The position numbers and the translations under genes were made by a program. Positions 44,523 to 53,627 of a DNA stretch of 64,000 nt are shown here, piece after piece. The number at the start of each line of letters is the position of its first letter. Position 1 is the stretch's first letter. The notes under the pieces were generated by a model. That model had not been told where the DNA came from, did no database searches, and was given only the letters and a program-made list of their open reading frames with translations. This stretch comes from Pseudobacter sp. (GTDB lineage: Bacteria; Bacteroidota; Bacteroidia; Chitinophagales; Chitinophagaceae). Where the stretch lies: NCBI GenBank assembly GCA_017849455.1, contig JAFIGX010000015.1, positions 1 through 64,000 on the forward strand, written 5' to 3'.

Positions 44523-47054
44523 CTATACTACTCGTCCCATGAAAGGATCGGTCTTGCCCGGCTTCCCCGTTTCCACCCTCCCCGCATACCTGCTTTCGAA
44601 GTTGGGATGCCCTTTTACTTTGATGGTCAGATCATACCAGCCGAAACTTTTGGAAAGATCCAACACGATCTTCGAAAGAGCCGCAGCTTTAACCTGGACC
44701 GTCTTTGCAAGGGTCTTGTATGAATTATCTGTGCTGTTAATATTAAGTGTTGATTTGCCTTTATTCTCGACTTTCAGCAGAAGGTTTCCCGTGAGCCTGC
44801 CGGAATTGCCGGGGAGCGTTTCATACAAACAACTTATTTCTACTGCAGGGTACTGCTCATTGCCCATGAATTCACGATAGAAACCATTCGGTCCATACAC
44901 TCTCAGATGAAACCTGCCTTTATCGAAATCCTGCAGGTTCCAGGTGTCGACTACCTCATGTCCCTGTTCAACTGCATAGGCCCAGGCTTGCACCATCTGC
45001 TGTTTATAGATACCGGGGGCATATACATGGAATGGAGATCCGGCAGCCCTTTTATCGAACACCTTATCTCCGGCCTTTAGGCTGATCGAAAATGTCTGCC
45101 TGTCCTTATCGAGCTTGCCATCGGCATATAATTCATACGGCAATGGGCAGGAAGAACGGATGCCCTTTTCCTGCTGTGGCATATAAGGAGCATGATAGGG
45201 ATCTTTATTGATAGCCTCTATCTCCTCTGCTGTAAGTTTTTTATAATTGGAAGGAAGACCTTTGAACTGTGCTTTGTGAATGCCTTCAATGAATTCATCG
45301 CGCTCCAGGAAAACCGGCAACGTTATTTTTTCTCCGGAATAAGGTCTGAAGGCAGAAGTGAGGTCACCACATACCGTTCTTCGCCATTTGCTGATATTAT
45401 GCTCTTCGATTTTTTTGCCGGTCTTGTGCGATAGAAAATGTTCCAGGAACTGTATCGATGAGGTATGATCGAAAACTTCCGAGTTCACCCAGCCACCGCG
45501 GCTCCAGGGTGATGCGATCACCATGGGTACGCGATAACCCAGGCCGATAGGGCCATCACGAAGGTCTTCCGGCCCTGATGATTGTTGCTCTTTGCCGATC
45601 ACATACTCGACACCGGTATCGATCCCTTCGGAACATAGACCGGTACCTGTCTTGTGAGGATGAGGCGCCACAAATGGAGGGAGATGATCGAAATAGCCAT
45701 CATTCTCATCATAAGTAAGAATGAAAATGGTCTTCTTCCACACTTCAGGGTTTTGTGTGAGGATATCCAGAACTTCACTGATATACCAAACGCCGAACCA
45801 GGCCGCAGAAGGATGGTCTGAAAAATTTTCCGGCGCTACTATCCAGGAGACCGTGGGCAGGCTGCCGTTCTTTACATCTTCCCTGAACTGGTGAAGCACA
45901 TCTCCTTTCGGCGCCAGCATGGTGCGTTCGGTAGCGACGTCCGTATATTTCAGCTCGGACAACCGGTGATAATCGGGGTCCTTGCTGTTGGTGCTGAAGG
46001 CTTTTTCGTGCAGGTTTTTCTGCTTTTGAGAAAGCTGTTCATATTTCTCTTTGGTATAGTTTACCTGATCGGCCTCAGCATTGGTGAGGTATTTTTTCAG
46101 TTCTATGATCCTCTTTTCTGTTTTGTTTTTATCGGCCGAATCAGGGGCAAGGGATGGCAATAGTTGTTCCTGTTTTTTTATTTCTTCCTTCAACCAGGCG
46201 ATGCCTTTGGGAAGATTGTCGATATATGCCTGATGGAATTTCACCTGGTATTGTGTGAAATATTCGAGTGGATTATCGCCGAAATTGGCAAGCCATGCGT
46301 CTTCCTCTCCCTGAAATCCAACCCCAACGCTAAGCTCATTCTGGTATACTTTCCAGGGAATGCCCTGTTCTTCCAGCCTTTCGGGGAAAGTTGTCCAACC
46401 CACCATGGTGTTGTAATCCGCATCTTCATTCCAGACACTGGCCTGTGCATGTTCCTCCTGTGTGGCGCGAATAGTGCCGGTCCAGAAATACAGGCGGTTG
46501 GGCGTGGTGCCGGTAAGAGAAGAGCAGAAATTATGGTCGCACACGGTGAAAGCATCTGCCAGTGCATAATAGAAAGGAATATCTTTCCGGGTATGAAAAC
46601 CGAGTGTGAGTGGCATGCCCTTGTACTCTTTCTTCCAGGAGGGTTTTGCATCGAGCCACTTATCATAGCGTCCTTCATTCCGGGCATCGACCTGGTTCGA
46701 CCAGGAATGGGGCAGGGAGCTCATCCAGGTTGCTTTGGTATCTTTGATATCGAGGTGGAAGGGGGCAAAGGTCTCACCCTCTTTGTTGGTCTGAAGCCAT
46801 ACGGGATTCTTGTCGGGCAGGTTGATGGCCCTGGGGTCATTGAACCCGCGCACCCCTTGCAGTGTACCGTAAGCATGATCGAAAGACCGGTTTTCCTGCA
46901 TCAGGAAAACAACATGCTCTGCATCGAGATAGGTACTGCCTGCAACAGGGTCGATGGCAAGCGCTTTGGCGATCGAGTCCGGGAGGATATGTAACAAGCC
47001 GGCTCCACCGGAAAGGAGGGACATATTTTTCAGGAACTCTCTGCGGGTATCCAT
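44523..47054 (-). CDS. Phosphocholine-specific phospholipase C (Tat-exported)
   Basis: An 843-residue enzyme of the alkaline-phosphatase superfamily that hydrolyses phosphatidylcholine or sphingomyelin headgroups. The start MDTRREFLKNMSLLSGGAGL is a twin-arginine signal. Catalytic-domain landmarks are HVVFLMQENRSFDHAYGTLQ, then NFCSSLTGTTPNRLYFWTGT, TFILTYDENDGYFDHLPPF and VPMVIASPWSRGGWVNSEVF. The C-terminal part (about 640-840) holds two beta-sandwich domains typical of PlcC/PlcN. A coiled insertion of about 100 residues (about 270-370) is unusual. It may supply phosphorus or act on host lipids. Confidence 0.94.
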   Translation of the reverse strand: MDTRREFLKNMSLLSGGAGLLHILPDSIAKALAIDPVAGSTYLDAEHVVFLMQENRSFDHAYGTLQGVRGFNDPRAINLPDKNPVWLQTNKEGETFAPFHLDIKDTKATWMSSLPHSWSNQVDARNEGRYDKWLDAKPSWKKEYKGMPLTLGFHTRKDIPFYYALADAFTVCDHNFCSSLTGTTPNRLYFWTGTIRATQEEHAQASVWNEDADYNTMVGWTTFPERLEEQGIPWKVYQNELSVGVGFQGEEDAWLANFGDNPLEYFTQYQVKFHQAYIDNLPKGIAWLKEEIKKQEQLLPSLAPDSADKNKTEKRIIELKKYLTNAEADQVNYTKEKYEQLSQKQKNLHEKAFSTNSKDPDYHRLSELKYTDVATERTMLAPKGDVLHQFREDVKNGSLPTVSWIVAPENFSDHPSAAWFGVWYISEVLDILTQNPEVWKKTIFILTYDENDGYFDHLPPFVAPHPHKTGTGLCSEGIDTGVEYVIGKEQQSSGPEDLRDGPIGLGYRVPMVIASPWSRGGWVNSEVFDHTSSIQFLEHFLSHKTGKKIEEHNISKWRRTVCGDLTSAFRPYSGEKITLPVFLERDEFIEGIHKAQFKGLPSNYKKLTAEEIEAINKDPYHAPYMPQQEKGIRSSCPLPYELYADGKLDKDRQTFSISLKAGDKVFDKRAAGSPFHVYAPGIYKQQMVQAWAYAVEQGHEVVDTWNLQDFDKGRFHLRVYGPNGFYREFMGNEQYPAVEISCLYETLPGNSGRLTGNLLLKVENKGKSTLNINSTDNSYKTLAKTVQVKAAALSKIVLDLSKSFGWYDLTIKVKGHPNFESRYAGRVETGKPGKTDPFMGRVV

Positions 47055-47258
47055 ATTGAAACAGGTTGTAGATTGAATGATAAAAATAGCGGTCTGACCG
47101 GGTAATCCGGCAGCAATATAAAAGAATTAAACAGGAGATAATGCAATTCCGGCATTAACATATCTTAACGATCTTTCTTAATCCAGTTTAATGGCCAGGG
47201 GCGGTTATTGTTGGAAATTTGTGTCGTCAGTAACAAAAACTTTTAAAACTTATCGATC

Positions 47259-48197
47259 ATGAACAACCGTATCAATGGCATTCATCATATAACGGCCATT
47301 GCCGCCAATGCTCAACGCAATTACGATTTCTATACAAAAGTGCTGGGATTGAGGATGGTCAAGAAGACCGTCAACTTCGACGATCCGGGCACCTACCATT
47401 TTTACTTTGGGAACGAAACCGGTACACCCGGCACTATTCTCACTTTCTTTCCCTGGGAAGGTATCGTGAAAGGGCGCACAGGCACCGGTATGGCCACTGA
47501 AATAGATTATTCCGTACCGGCGGGCAGTCTCCCGTTCTGGGCCGATCGTTTCAAACGATCCAATATCGTTCATGGACAGGAAGGTGAAAGATTGGGTGAG
47601 TTGTATTTGCCTTTTGAAGATCCCGACGGATTGAAGCTGAACCTGGTCGTTTCAAAAAATAGTGATAACCGCAGGCCCTGGACAACCGCCGATGTGGGTG
47701 AACAAGCTGCTGCCAAAGGATTCCATGGCATCACGCTGACATTGAAAAATATCAGGCCCACGGCAGGGATACTCACAGATGTATTCGGGTATAAACAAAC
47801 TGAACAGGAAGGCAACCGGTACAGGTTTGTTACCGATGCGGTGGAAGGGGCTTCCATAGTCGATCTCGTCGAGGCCCCGGAAATGATGATCGGGCATGTG
47901 GCCGGGGGCACTAATCACCACGTGGCATTCAGGGTGCAGGACGATAACATCCTGATGGAATACCGGGAAAAAATCCTGGGCAGAGGGTTGAACATAACGC
48001 CAAAGATCAACCGGGATTATTTCTTCTCCCTGTACTTTCGTGAGCCGGGAGGTGTATTGTTTGAGCTCGCCACCGATAACCCCGGTTTCACGGTGGATGA
48101 ACCTTTGAACCAATTGGGCTCTGCTCTGAAACTGCCTGTACAACATGAACATCTCCGGGCAAAGATCGAACAGCAATTACCCTCACTGCAACAATAA
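47259..48197 (+). CDS. Ring-cleaving dioxygenase (MhqO-like VOC protein)
   Basis: A 312-residue protein made of two vicinal-oxygen-chelate halves. The first begins INGIHHITAIAANAQRNYDF with a metal-binding His, and the second has GTNHHVAFRVQDDN and a Glu in REPGGVLFELATDNPG. This is the glyoxalase-like hydroquinone dioxygenase family (MhqO/MhqE in Bacillus). The next gene, 9 nt downstream, is an MhqD-like hydrolase, so the two form a quinone/hydroquinone detoxification operon by analogy. Confidence 0.88.
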   Translation: MNNRINGIHHITAIAANAQRNYDFYTKVLGLRMVKKTVNFDDPGTYHFYFGNETGTPGTILTFFPWEGIVKGRTGTGMATEIDYSVPAGSLPFWADRFKRSNIVHGQEGERLGELYLPFEDPDGLKLNLVVSKNSDNRRPWTTADVGEQAAAKGFHGITLTLKNIRPTAGILTDVFGYKQTEQEGNRYRFVTDAVEGASIVDLVEAPEMMIGHVAGGTNHHVAFRVQDDNILMEYREKILGRGLNITPKINRDYFFSLYFREPGGVLFELATDNPGFTVDEPLNQLGSALKLPVQHEHLRAKIEQQLPSLQQ

Positions 48198-48206
48198 ACA
48201 GATAGT

Positions 48207-48842
48207 ATGCACAATAAAAAAATATATGCGGCAGGAAAAAAGATCGGGGAGGCCGGAAAGGTATTGGTGATGGTGCATGGGCGCGGCGGTAGTGCGGAGG
48301 ATATACTCTCTCTGGCCCCTCATTTGCAGGTGAAAGAATATGCCCTTCTGGCCCCGCAGGCAACCAACAACACCTGGTACCCCTATTCATTCCTGGCTCC
48401 GCAGAAGGAGAATGAGCCCTGGTTGTCTTCTGCGATATCGAACTTACAGGAATTGGTGGGCGACATCCAACAAAAGGGAATAGGGGCGGAAAATATTTAT
48501 TTCCTCGGATTTTCGCAGGGGGCTTGTTTAACACTTGAATTTGTGACCCGTCATGCAACGAGATACGGTGGAGTAGTGGCACTTACAGGAGGGCTGATCG
48601 GGGACAGGATCAATACTGAAAATTATAAGGGTGATTTTGGTGGAACCCCCATATTTATCGGTACAGGCAACCCCGACCCCCATGTGCCCGTTCATCGGGT
48701 AATAGATACAGAGAAGATATTGAAAGATATGAACGCGGCTGTTACAGTGAAAATATACAACGGGATGGCCCATACTATCACCCAGGATGAGATCGAACAG
48801 GCCAACAAGTTGATCTTTTCACCATTGCAAAAGCAGGAGTAG
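48207..48842 (+). CDS. Phospholipase/carboxylesterase (MhqD-like)
   Basis: A 211-residue alpha/beta hydrolase. The oxyanion region VLVMVHGRGGSAEDILSLAP, the nucleophile elbow IYFLGFSQGACLTLEF (Ser in GFSQG), the Asp region GNPDPHVPVHRVI and the His in YNGMAHTITQDEI form a complete catalytic triad. It lies directly downstream of the dioxygenase and belongs to the same operon. In the Bacillus mhq system this partner is thought to act on ring-cleavage products. The substrate here is inferred. Confidence 0.9.
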   Translation: MHNKKIYAAGKKIGEAGKVLVMVHGRGGSAEDILSLAPHLQVKEYALLAPQATNNTWYPYSFLAPQKENEPWLSSAISNLQELVGDIQQKGIGAENIYFLGFSQGACLTLEFVTRHATRYGGVVALTGGLIGDRINTENYKGDFGGTPIFIGTGNPDPHVPVHRVIDTEKILKDMNAAVTVKIYNGMAHTITQDEIEQANKLIFSPLQKQE

Positions 48843-48893
48843 AAGAAAATTTGTATCTAACAGGAATGTCACTCATCACTAAAACAACTGTAT

Positions 48894-49580
48894 ATGGAAC
48901 CCGCACTACAAGAGGAACATATCGTCAGGATCATCGATGCTGCCTTCGTTACGCATAATGTTCGAAGGTTTACTTTGGAAAGGCCGGCTGCCTATACTTT
49001 CATTCCGGGCCAGGCTACGGAGATAAGTATCAATAAGCCGGGTTGGAAAGAGGAGCGCAGGCCATTCACGTTTACCGGTCTGAATGAATGGGACCATCTC
49101 GAGTTCACGATCAAAATATATGATGACCATGACGGCGTAACGGCTGCTCTGGGTAAATTGAAGCCCGGCGATGAGCTTTTACTGCATGATGTATTTGGCA
49201 CGATCCATTACAAAGGCGAAGGCACTTTCATTGCAGGTGGGGCAGGAGTGACACCATTCATCGCCATCCTCCGCCGGCTCCATCACGATCATCTGATCGG
49301 AAAGAACACCCTGATCTTCTCCAACAGAACGGGCAAGGACATCATTCTCTATGACGAGTTCCTCGAAATGTTGGGCAATCGGTTCATCAATACGATCACC
49401 CAGGAGAAAACTTCTCCATACGATCACCATATCATCGATGAGCAGTACCTGAAAGAGAAGGTCAAAGTATTCGATCAGTACTTTTATATCTGTGGTCCTG
49501 ATCCGATGGTAGAGACCATTCGTGCTGCATTATTGCGCCTGGGCGTCCCTTTAGAGAAGATCGTGATCGAGCAGTTTTGA
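48894..49580 (+). CDS. Ferredoxin/flavodoxin reductase-like FAD protein
   Basis: A 228-residue oxidoreductase of the ferredoxin-NADP+ reductase fold. The FAD domain has RRPFTFTGL, and a GDELLLHDVFGTI strand leads to the NAD(P)-binding motif IAGGAGVTPFIAILRRL. The end YFYICGPDPMVETIRAALLR is the conserved reductase C-terminal segment. It starts 51 nt after the MhqD-like gene on the same strand. It could supply electrons for quinone reduction, but a general reductase role is equally possible. Confidence 0.88.
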   Translation: MEPALQEEHIVRIIDAAFVTHNVRRFTLERPAAYTFIPGQATEISINKPGWKEERRPFTFTGLNEWDHLEFTIKIYDDHDGVTAALGKLKPGDELLLHDVFGTIHYKGEGTFIAGGAGVTPFIAILRRLHHDHLIGKNTLIFSNRTGKDIILYDEFLEMLGNRFINTITQEKTSPYDHHIIDEQYLKEKVKVFDQYFYICGPDPMVETIRAALLRLGVPLEKIVIEQF

Positions 49581-49721
49581 TCATTGGTCCTGAGCATTGC
49601 TGGTAAATATCACCGACCCGGCTATGGTGCTGTATTCGGGAAGGGCTGCTATATAAAGTTTTGTGGGATATTTGGGTATCCTGCCTATTTTACCCTATAT
49701 TTGCGTCCCTTTTAATAGGTA

Positions 49722-49795
49722 CGGGAAGTAGCGCAGGCCGGTAGCGCACCTGGTTTGGGACCAGGGGGTCGCAGGTTCGAATCCTGTCTTCCCGA
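49722..49795 (+). tRNA. tRNA-Pro (anticodon TGG)
   Basis: Acceptor stem CGGGAAG/CTTCCCG with discriminator A, a D arm with AGCGCAGGCCGGTAGCGC, an anticodon stem CCTGG/CCAGG with the anticodon TGG at 49756-49758, and the T arm CAGGTTCGAATCCTG. CCA is not encoded. A hairpin terminator follows at 49806. Confidence 0.95.
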
Positions 49796-49805
49796 CTTGA
49801 AATAA

Positions 49806-49839
49806 AAAAGGCTTTAAGTCATTGCACTTGAAGCCTTTT
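49806..49839. terminator. Terminator between tRNA-Pro and the serine hydrolase gene
   Basis: AAAAGGCTT at 49806-49814 pairs with AAGCCTTTT at 49831-49839 and the interior pairs partly (TAAGT with ACTTG). A/T runs on both sides suit transcription from either direction, consistent with convergent genes. Confidence 0.75.
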
Positions 49840-49858
49840 CAGTTCGAATCCAACCTAA

Positions 49859-51556
49859 TTAAAGTTCAACTTTTGTGAATTTTAAATGCATTACCCTGTC
49901 ACTGTTTACCTCAAATCCGGTTATTCGTCCTTGTTTATTCCGCGTGATCATCAAATGGTTCATCCACCAGAAATCATTTAATAGATGATCAGGGCCGGCC
50001 AGGGTCAATACTGCATCGCTATATTTATTGTTTGTTAGTGCAAGATGATGATCTTTCAATATGATGTTATACCTGCAGTCAAGCTCAGGGCTATAATATA
50101 CTCCAGTATATTGCTTTAATGCCCTTTCGTCTGATAATCCATTGTTGGTATATTTTTTCAGCGTATACTGTTGATCCGGTGTTGTGATAATAATGGTAGT
50201 ATCTTTTGAAATCGGCAACAATTTAAATTTTATATCCGGCGCATAGAACATTGAATAAACGTTGGCTGAATCTTTAATCATCAAAAATAACTGGTTATTG
50301 AAGCGATAATATAATTTGTGGTCATTGATTTCAGTGCCAAGTACTATTCCTTCATTACTGATGTAATTGCCGAGATAATTTTTCAAAACAATTGAATCGC
50401 GTTTCAGATTTGCTGTGGCACTGTCCTTTTTGTCATTTGTCTTAGCAACTGCAGCTATTGACTGGCTCGTATCTTTTACAAAAAGATCGGCAAGTTGAAA
50501 AGCTTTTTCCGTTGGATTAAAATCGCCGATATTGCTGAACACTATAAAACCCATTTTTAAATCAGGCAATACGGAAATAAATGTCCGGAAGCCTGCGTCT
50601 CCTCCGCTGTGGGAAAATTGTTTCCAGCCCTTATGCGTATCTGAAATGATGCCCGCGGCATAATTCAATTCTTTACCATTTTTCAATCTTGTCCTTGTTG
50701 TTAAAACGTCAATGTCGCGCTGATCCCCGGCTTTATGAGAATAGAAATTGCTTACCCATTTCTGCATGTCCTGTATATTGGTGAAAAGATTCGTAGCTCC
50801 CACATTGGAATAACTCAAAACGCTATTGGCAAAGTGTGTACTGTCTATCCGCGAATACGAGAAAGATCGGTTCTTCACAATCTCTGTATAATCATCATGA
50901 AAATGCGTATGTACCATACCGAGAGTCTTAAAAATAGCAGAGTCTGCAAACTTTCGTAATGATTGACCGGAAACGGATTTTATAATCTCCGCCAGTAGTG
51001 TGTAGTTGCTGTTTGAATAAATGCTCTCTTCGCCGGGCGGAAAATTGAGCGCATTTTGTTTACTCAATATTTTAAGGATATGATCCTGGGCAATCACGTC
51101 ATCTAACCTGGTCCCTTGTATTGCTAATAGCTGCCATTGATCCCTTATACCGCTGGTATGATTTAAAAGATTGCGAATCGTAATCTTTTGTTTCATATCA
51201 GGAAACCAGTGGAGATATTTATGAATGTCATCATCCAACCCAAGTTTACTTTGCCTTGCCAGCAAAATGATGCCGTATGCTGTAAACTGTTTTGAAACCG
51301 AAGCAATATGAAATATCGTTTCGTCAGAATTCGGTATTCCATACTCAAGATTAGCCATTCCGTATCCTTTTGAAAAGATCAGTGAATCATTTCTTACTAT
51401 TCCGACAGCACAACCCGGACTATTGGCATTATTCCAGGTAGTAAAAAATGTGTTGATCTTTGTAACGATCGAATCCGGCAAAGCCTGGCCGATTGTTTTT
51501 CCAGCAAATGAAATTGACAAGAAAAACAACGCGGCTGTAGAACGCAAAATATACAT
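49859..51556 (-). CDS. Beta-lactamase-fold serine hydrolase
   Basis: A 565-residue exported protein (signal peptide MYILRSTAALFFLSISFAG). The active-site SxxK is SVSKQF in TIFHIASVSKQFTAYG, the YxN motif is YSNSNYTLL, and the HSGGDAG segment corresponds to the KTG-like strand of class C/penicillin-binding proteins. After about residue 370 a second, lipocalin-like beta domain follows (DFNPTEKAFQLADLF, then beta strands to the end). It lies 17 nt downstream of the blaR1-type gene, so it is the probable target of that sensor. Confidence 0.88.
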   Translation of the reverse strand: MYILRSTAALFFLSISFAGKTIGQALPDSIVTKINTFFTTWNNANSPGCAVGIVRNDSLIFSKGYGMANLEYGIPNSDETIFHIASVSKQFTAYGIILLARQSKLGLDDDIHKYLHWFPDMKQKITIRNLLNHTSGIRDQWQLLAIQGTRLDDVIAQDHILKILSKQNALNFPPGEESIYSNSNYTLLAEIIKSVSGQSLRKFADSAIFKTLGMVHTHFHDDYTEIVKNRSFSYSRIDSTHFANSVLSYSNVGATNLFTNIQDMQKWVSNFYSHKAGDQRDIDVLTTRTRLKNGKELNYAAGIISDTHKGWKQFSHSGGDAGFRTFISVLPDLKMGFIVFSNIGDFNPTEKAFQLADLFVKDTSQSIAAVAKTNDKKDSATANLKRDSIVLKNYLGNYISNEGIVLGTEINDHKLYYRFNNQLFLMIKDSANVYSMFYAPDIKFKLLPISKDTTIIITTPDQQYTLKKYTNNGLSDERALKQYTGVYYSPELDCRYNIILKDHHLALTNNKYSDAVLTLAGPDHLLNDFWWMNHLMITRNKQGRITGFEVNSDRVMHLKFTKVEL

Positions 51557-51573
51557 ACAGCGATGTTTATGGA

Positions 51574-52923
51574 TTAATTATCGAGTACAACACTTCCATG
51601 CACTTCGAAATCTTTAGATGCAGGATTGTATTTGAGTAGTCCGTTTAAAGTTTTTAGAATTTTTATGTCCTTTTCCGACATTTCTTTGGGATATCCTAAG
51701 GTAACACCTTCTTTTTGCTCACCTTTTCTTATGACGTATAAAATGATGGGATCTGAAAGAGCTTTGCTATCGTTCGATGCTGTTATATCGCCAATCAAAC
51801 GGCCATGCTCATTTGCAACAAGCCTGATTTGGGTGAGCAGATGCTGCTGGTTAAAATTTAGGCCTGAAAACTTAATGTCAACCCCTTCAGCAGATAAATA
51901 ATTCCGAAGCTCTTCAAGCCTGTCCTTCGTCATATCTTCCCGGATAGCGAGATATATATTAATGCCGCTGTCTGCAGACGTCTGCGCTTTTACAGCGTTA
52001 CCGTTATTACTGGCGTTGAACGAACTTAAAATAATTGTGATAAAAAGAATAATGGGGATAAAAATCAAATATTTGATCAATGCAACAGACGGAGAGGTTT
52101 CATTGTTCATCATGGCAATTCTTTTTTTTATGTGCGAATGGTTGAAATAATTAACGGCTGCCGTCGCAGATTTGTTGAATCCGATATTCAGCAAGCTATA
52201 CTGATACTCTTTGCGGTCAACGCCGGATTGCAGCAATTCGGCATCCGCAATGTATTCAAGATTGAGTTTAATGCTTTCTTTTAGCTTCCACGCAATTGGA
52301 TGAAACCAGAAAAAAGCAGTAAACAGATCAGCAAACAATATATCCAACGAATGAAAATGCTTTACGTGTACTTTCTCGTGGGTTGTGATATGTCGTAGCT
52401 GCCCTGCTGTATATTTTGCCGGGTTGAGGATGATCCATCTGAAAAAAGAAAACGGCGGCAAATCATCTTCAACGTAAACTATTGAATAATATTTTGACTG
52501 TTTTCTCTTTCCTCTTTTGATAAACCTGTATAACAGGTACAATTGAAAGAAAAGCCGACATAAAAAGTAAACCAATACAAGGCAATAACTAACAGCTACT
52601 GCTGAACGCCAATTAAAGTGGTTATGATTTTTATTAAAGACCGGGAAAGAGGTTGTTATTTCACCGAGTAAACCAGATGTGTGGCCTAAATACTTATTGG
52701 CCGTTACGCCGATGTTCTGAAATACAGAAGCAGATAAATCTGATGCTCCAACTGAAATACGTAAAGCAGGAAGAACCAACGTTAAAAAGACAATCAAAAT
52801 GAGCATGAAGCGATTGAAAGTATGGAAAGTGTTTTTTCTAAAAAGAAGTCGGTAAACGACAAAAAGAATGATTAGTACAATGCTGGCTTCCAGTGTATAG
52901 ACGAGCAGGTGAGACATTGTCAA
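51574..52923 (-). CDS. BlaR1-type M56 family sensor peptidase
   Basis: A 449-residue membrane protein. Four or five transmembrane helices lie in the first 300 residues, and the zinc protease motif HEKVH is in RHITTHEKVHVKHFHSLDIL. A transmembrane helix at about 290-310 (YLIFIPIILFITIILSSF) is followed by a C-terminal extracytoplasmic part lacking a penicillin-binding domain. M56 proteins cleave the BlaI repressor when activated. It lies 6 nt downstream of the BlaI-type gene, as expected for a sensor-repressor operon. Confidence 0.9.
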   Translation of the reverse strand: MTMSHLLVYTLEASIVLIILFVVYRLLFRKNTFHTFNRFMLILIVFLTLVLPALRISVGASDLSASVFQNIGVTANKYLGHTSGLLGEITTSFPVFNKNHNHFNWRSAVAVSYCLVLVYFLCRLFFQLYLLYRFIKRGKRKQSKYYSIVYVEDDLPPFSFFRWIILNPAKYTAGQLRHITTHEKVHVKHFHSLDILFADLFTAFFWFHPIAWKLKESIKLNLEYIADAELLQSGVDRKEYQYSLLNIGFNKSATAAVNYFNHSHIKKRIAMMNNETSPSVALIKYLIFIPIILFITIILSSFNASNNGNAVKAQTSADSGINIYLAIREDMTKDRLEELRNYLSAEGVDIKFSGLNFNQQHLLTQIRLVANEHGRLIGDITASNDSKALSDPIILYVIRKGEQKEGVTLGYPKEMSEKDIKILKTLNGLLKYNPASKDFEVHGSVVLDN

Positions 52924-52929
52924 ACAATT

Positions 52930-53289
52930 TTATTTTCTTTTCTCAATCATCTGTATTATTTCCCTCAGTTCCTTTGGTGTAATTTCTTCTTCCTGGGCAA
53001 AAAAGGCGACAGCATTCTTAATAGAGTTGCCAAACAAGCCTTTGAGCAGGGGTTTTACTACCTTATTATTATACTCCCGCTGGCTAATTGCTGCCGAGTA
53101 ACGATAACTACTTCCAAAATCTTCATAGATAAGAAAACCCTTGTCCGAAAGCCTCCTCATAATAGTAGCTACCGTATTAATGTGTGGCTTTGGCTTTGGT
53201 AGTGCCTCCCTGACCTCTTTGGCAAAGACTTTTTCTTTTTGCCAGACAATCTTCATGATGGCTTCTTCTTTTTCGCTTAATCTCTTCAT
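52930..53289 (-). CDS. BlaI/MecI-family repressor
   Basis: A 119-residue winged-helix repressor. The start MKRLSEKEEAIMKIVWQKEK followed by LPKPKPHINTVATIMRRLSDKGFL is the conserved BlaI DNA-binding module. The C-terminal part (about 80-119) mediates dimerisation and is the site of M56 cleavage. It is the first gene of a three-gene operon (repressor, sensor, hydrolase). Two TACA-TGTA-type palindromes lie immediately upstream. Confidence 0.92.
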   Translation of the reverse strand: MKRLSEKEEAIMKIVWQKEKVFAKEVREALPKPKPHINTVATIMRRLSDKGFLIYEDFGSSYRYSAAISQREYNNKVVKPLLKGLFGNSIKNAVAFFAQEEEITPKELREIIQMIEKRK

Positions 53290-53302
53290 ACAACAAATAT
53301 AA

Positions 53303-53338
53303 AACTATAATTGTAATTAATCAACTACAGGTGTAGTT
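53303..53338. promoter_or_regulatory. BlaI-type operators
   Basis: AACTACAGGTGTAGTT at 53323-53338 has perfect 7-bp arms around GG and matches the TACAnnTGTA core of BlaI/MecI sites. A weaker copy, AACTATAATTGTAATT, lies at 53303-53318. Both are just upstream of the repressor gene, so the operon is probably self-repressed and induced by proteolysis. Confidence 0.7.
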
Positions 53339-53554
53339 AATGTTTTATTAAATAGAAAAAAAGTCATAAATCCAACGATTTTTGGCGCCATGAAAGTGCC
53401 TTCACTGCCTTGGGGTTGCTCATTAACCAACTGCAGAATACAAATAGTCGTCAAAAGTTTTGTTCCTTGCAAAAGAACTCACTATAGTAAAGGCCCAAAA
53501 TTTCTCTTAAATCTTTTATAAACTGGTTCGACAATTGTCCAGCTTTACCGACTT

Positions 53555-53592
53555 AAACATAAAACCCGCTCTCAGAGCGGGTTTTATGTTTT
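53555..53592. terminator. Bidirectional terminator
   Basis: AAACATAAAACCCGCTCT pairs with AGAGCGGGTTTTATGTTT around CAG-size loop bases, and each side is A/T rich. It separates the hydrolase/Crp pair from the BlaI operon. The remaining 53339-53554 holds no gene I can support. Confidence 0.88.
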
Positions 53593-53627
53593 AAGCCATC
53601 GACCTCAGAAACCTCCGTGATTGCCCT

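Noticed and set aside
46164..46994. Plus-strand frame of 276 codons opposite the phospholipase gene
   Set aside because: Antisense to an intact, motif-complete phospholipase C. No signal peptide or fold of its own.
53341..53554. Minus-strand peptide-like stretches between terminator and BlaI operator
   Set aside because: Short frames are interrupted and run through the BlaI operator. No gene could be reconstructed.
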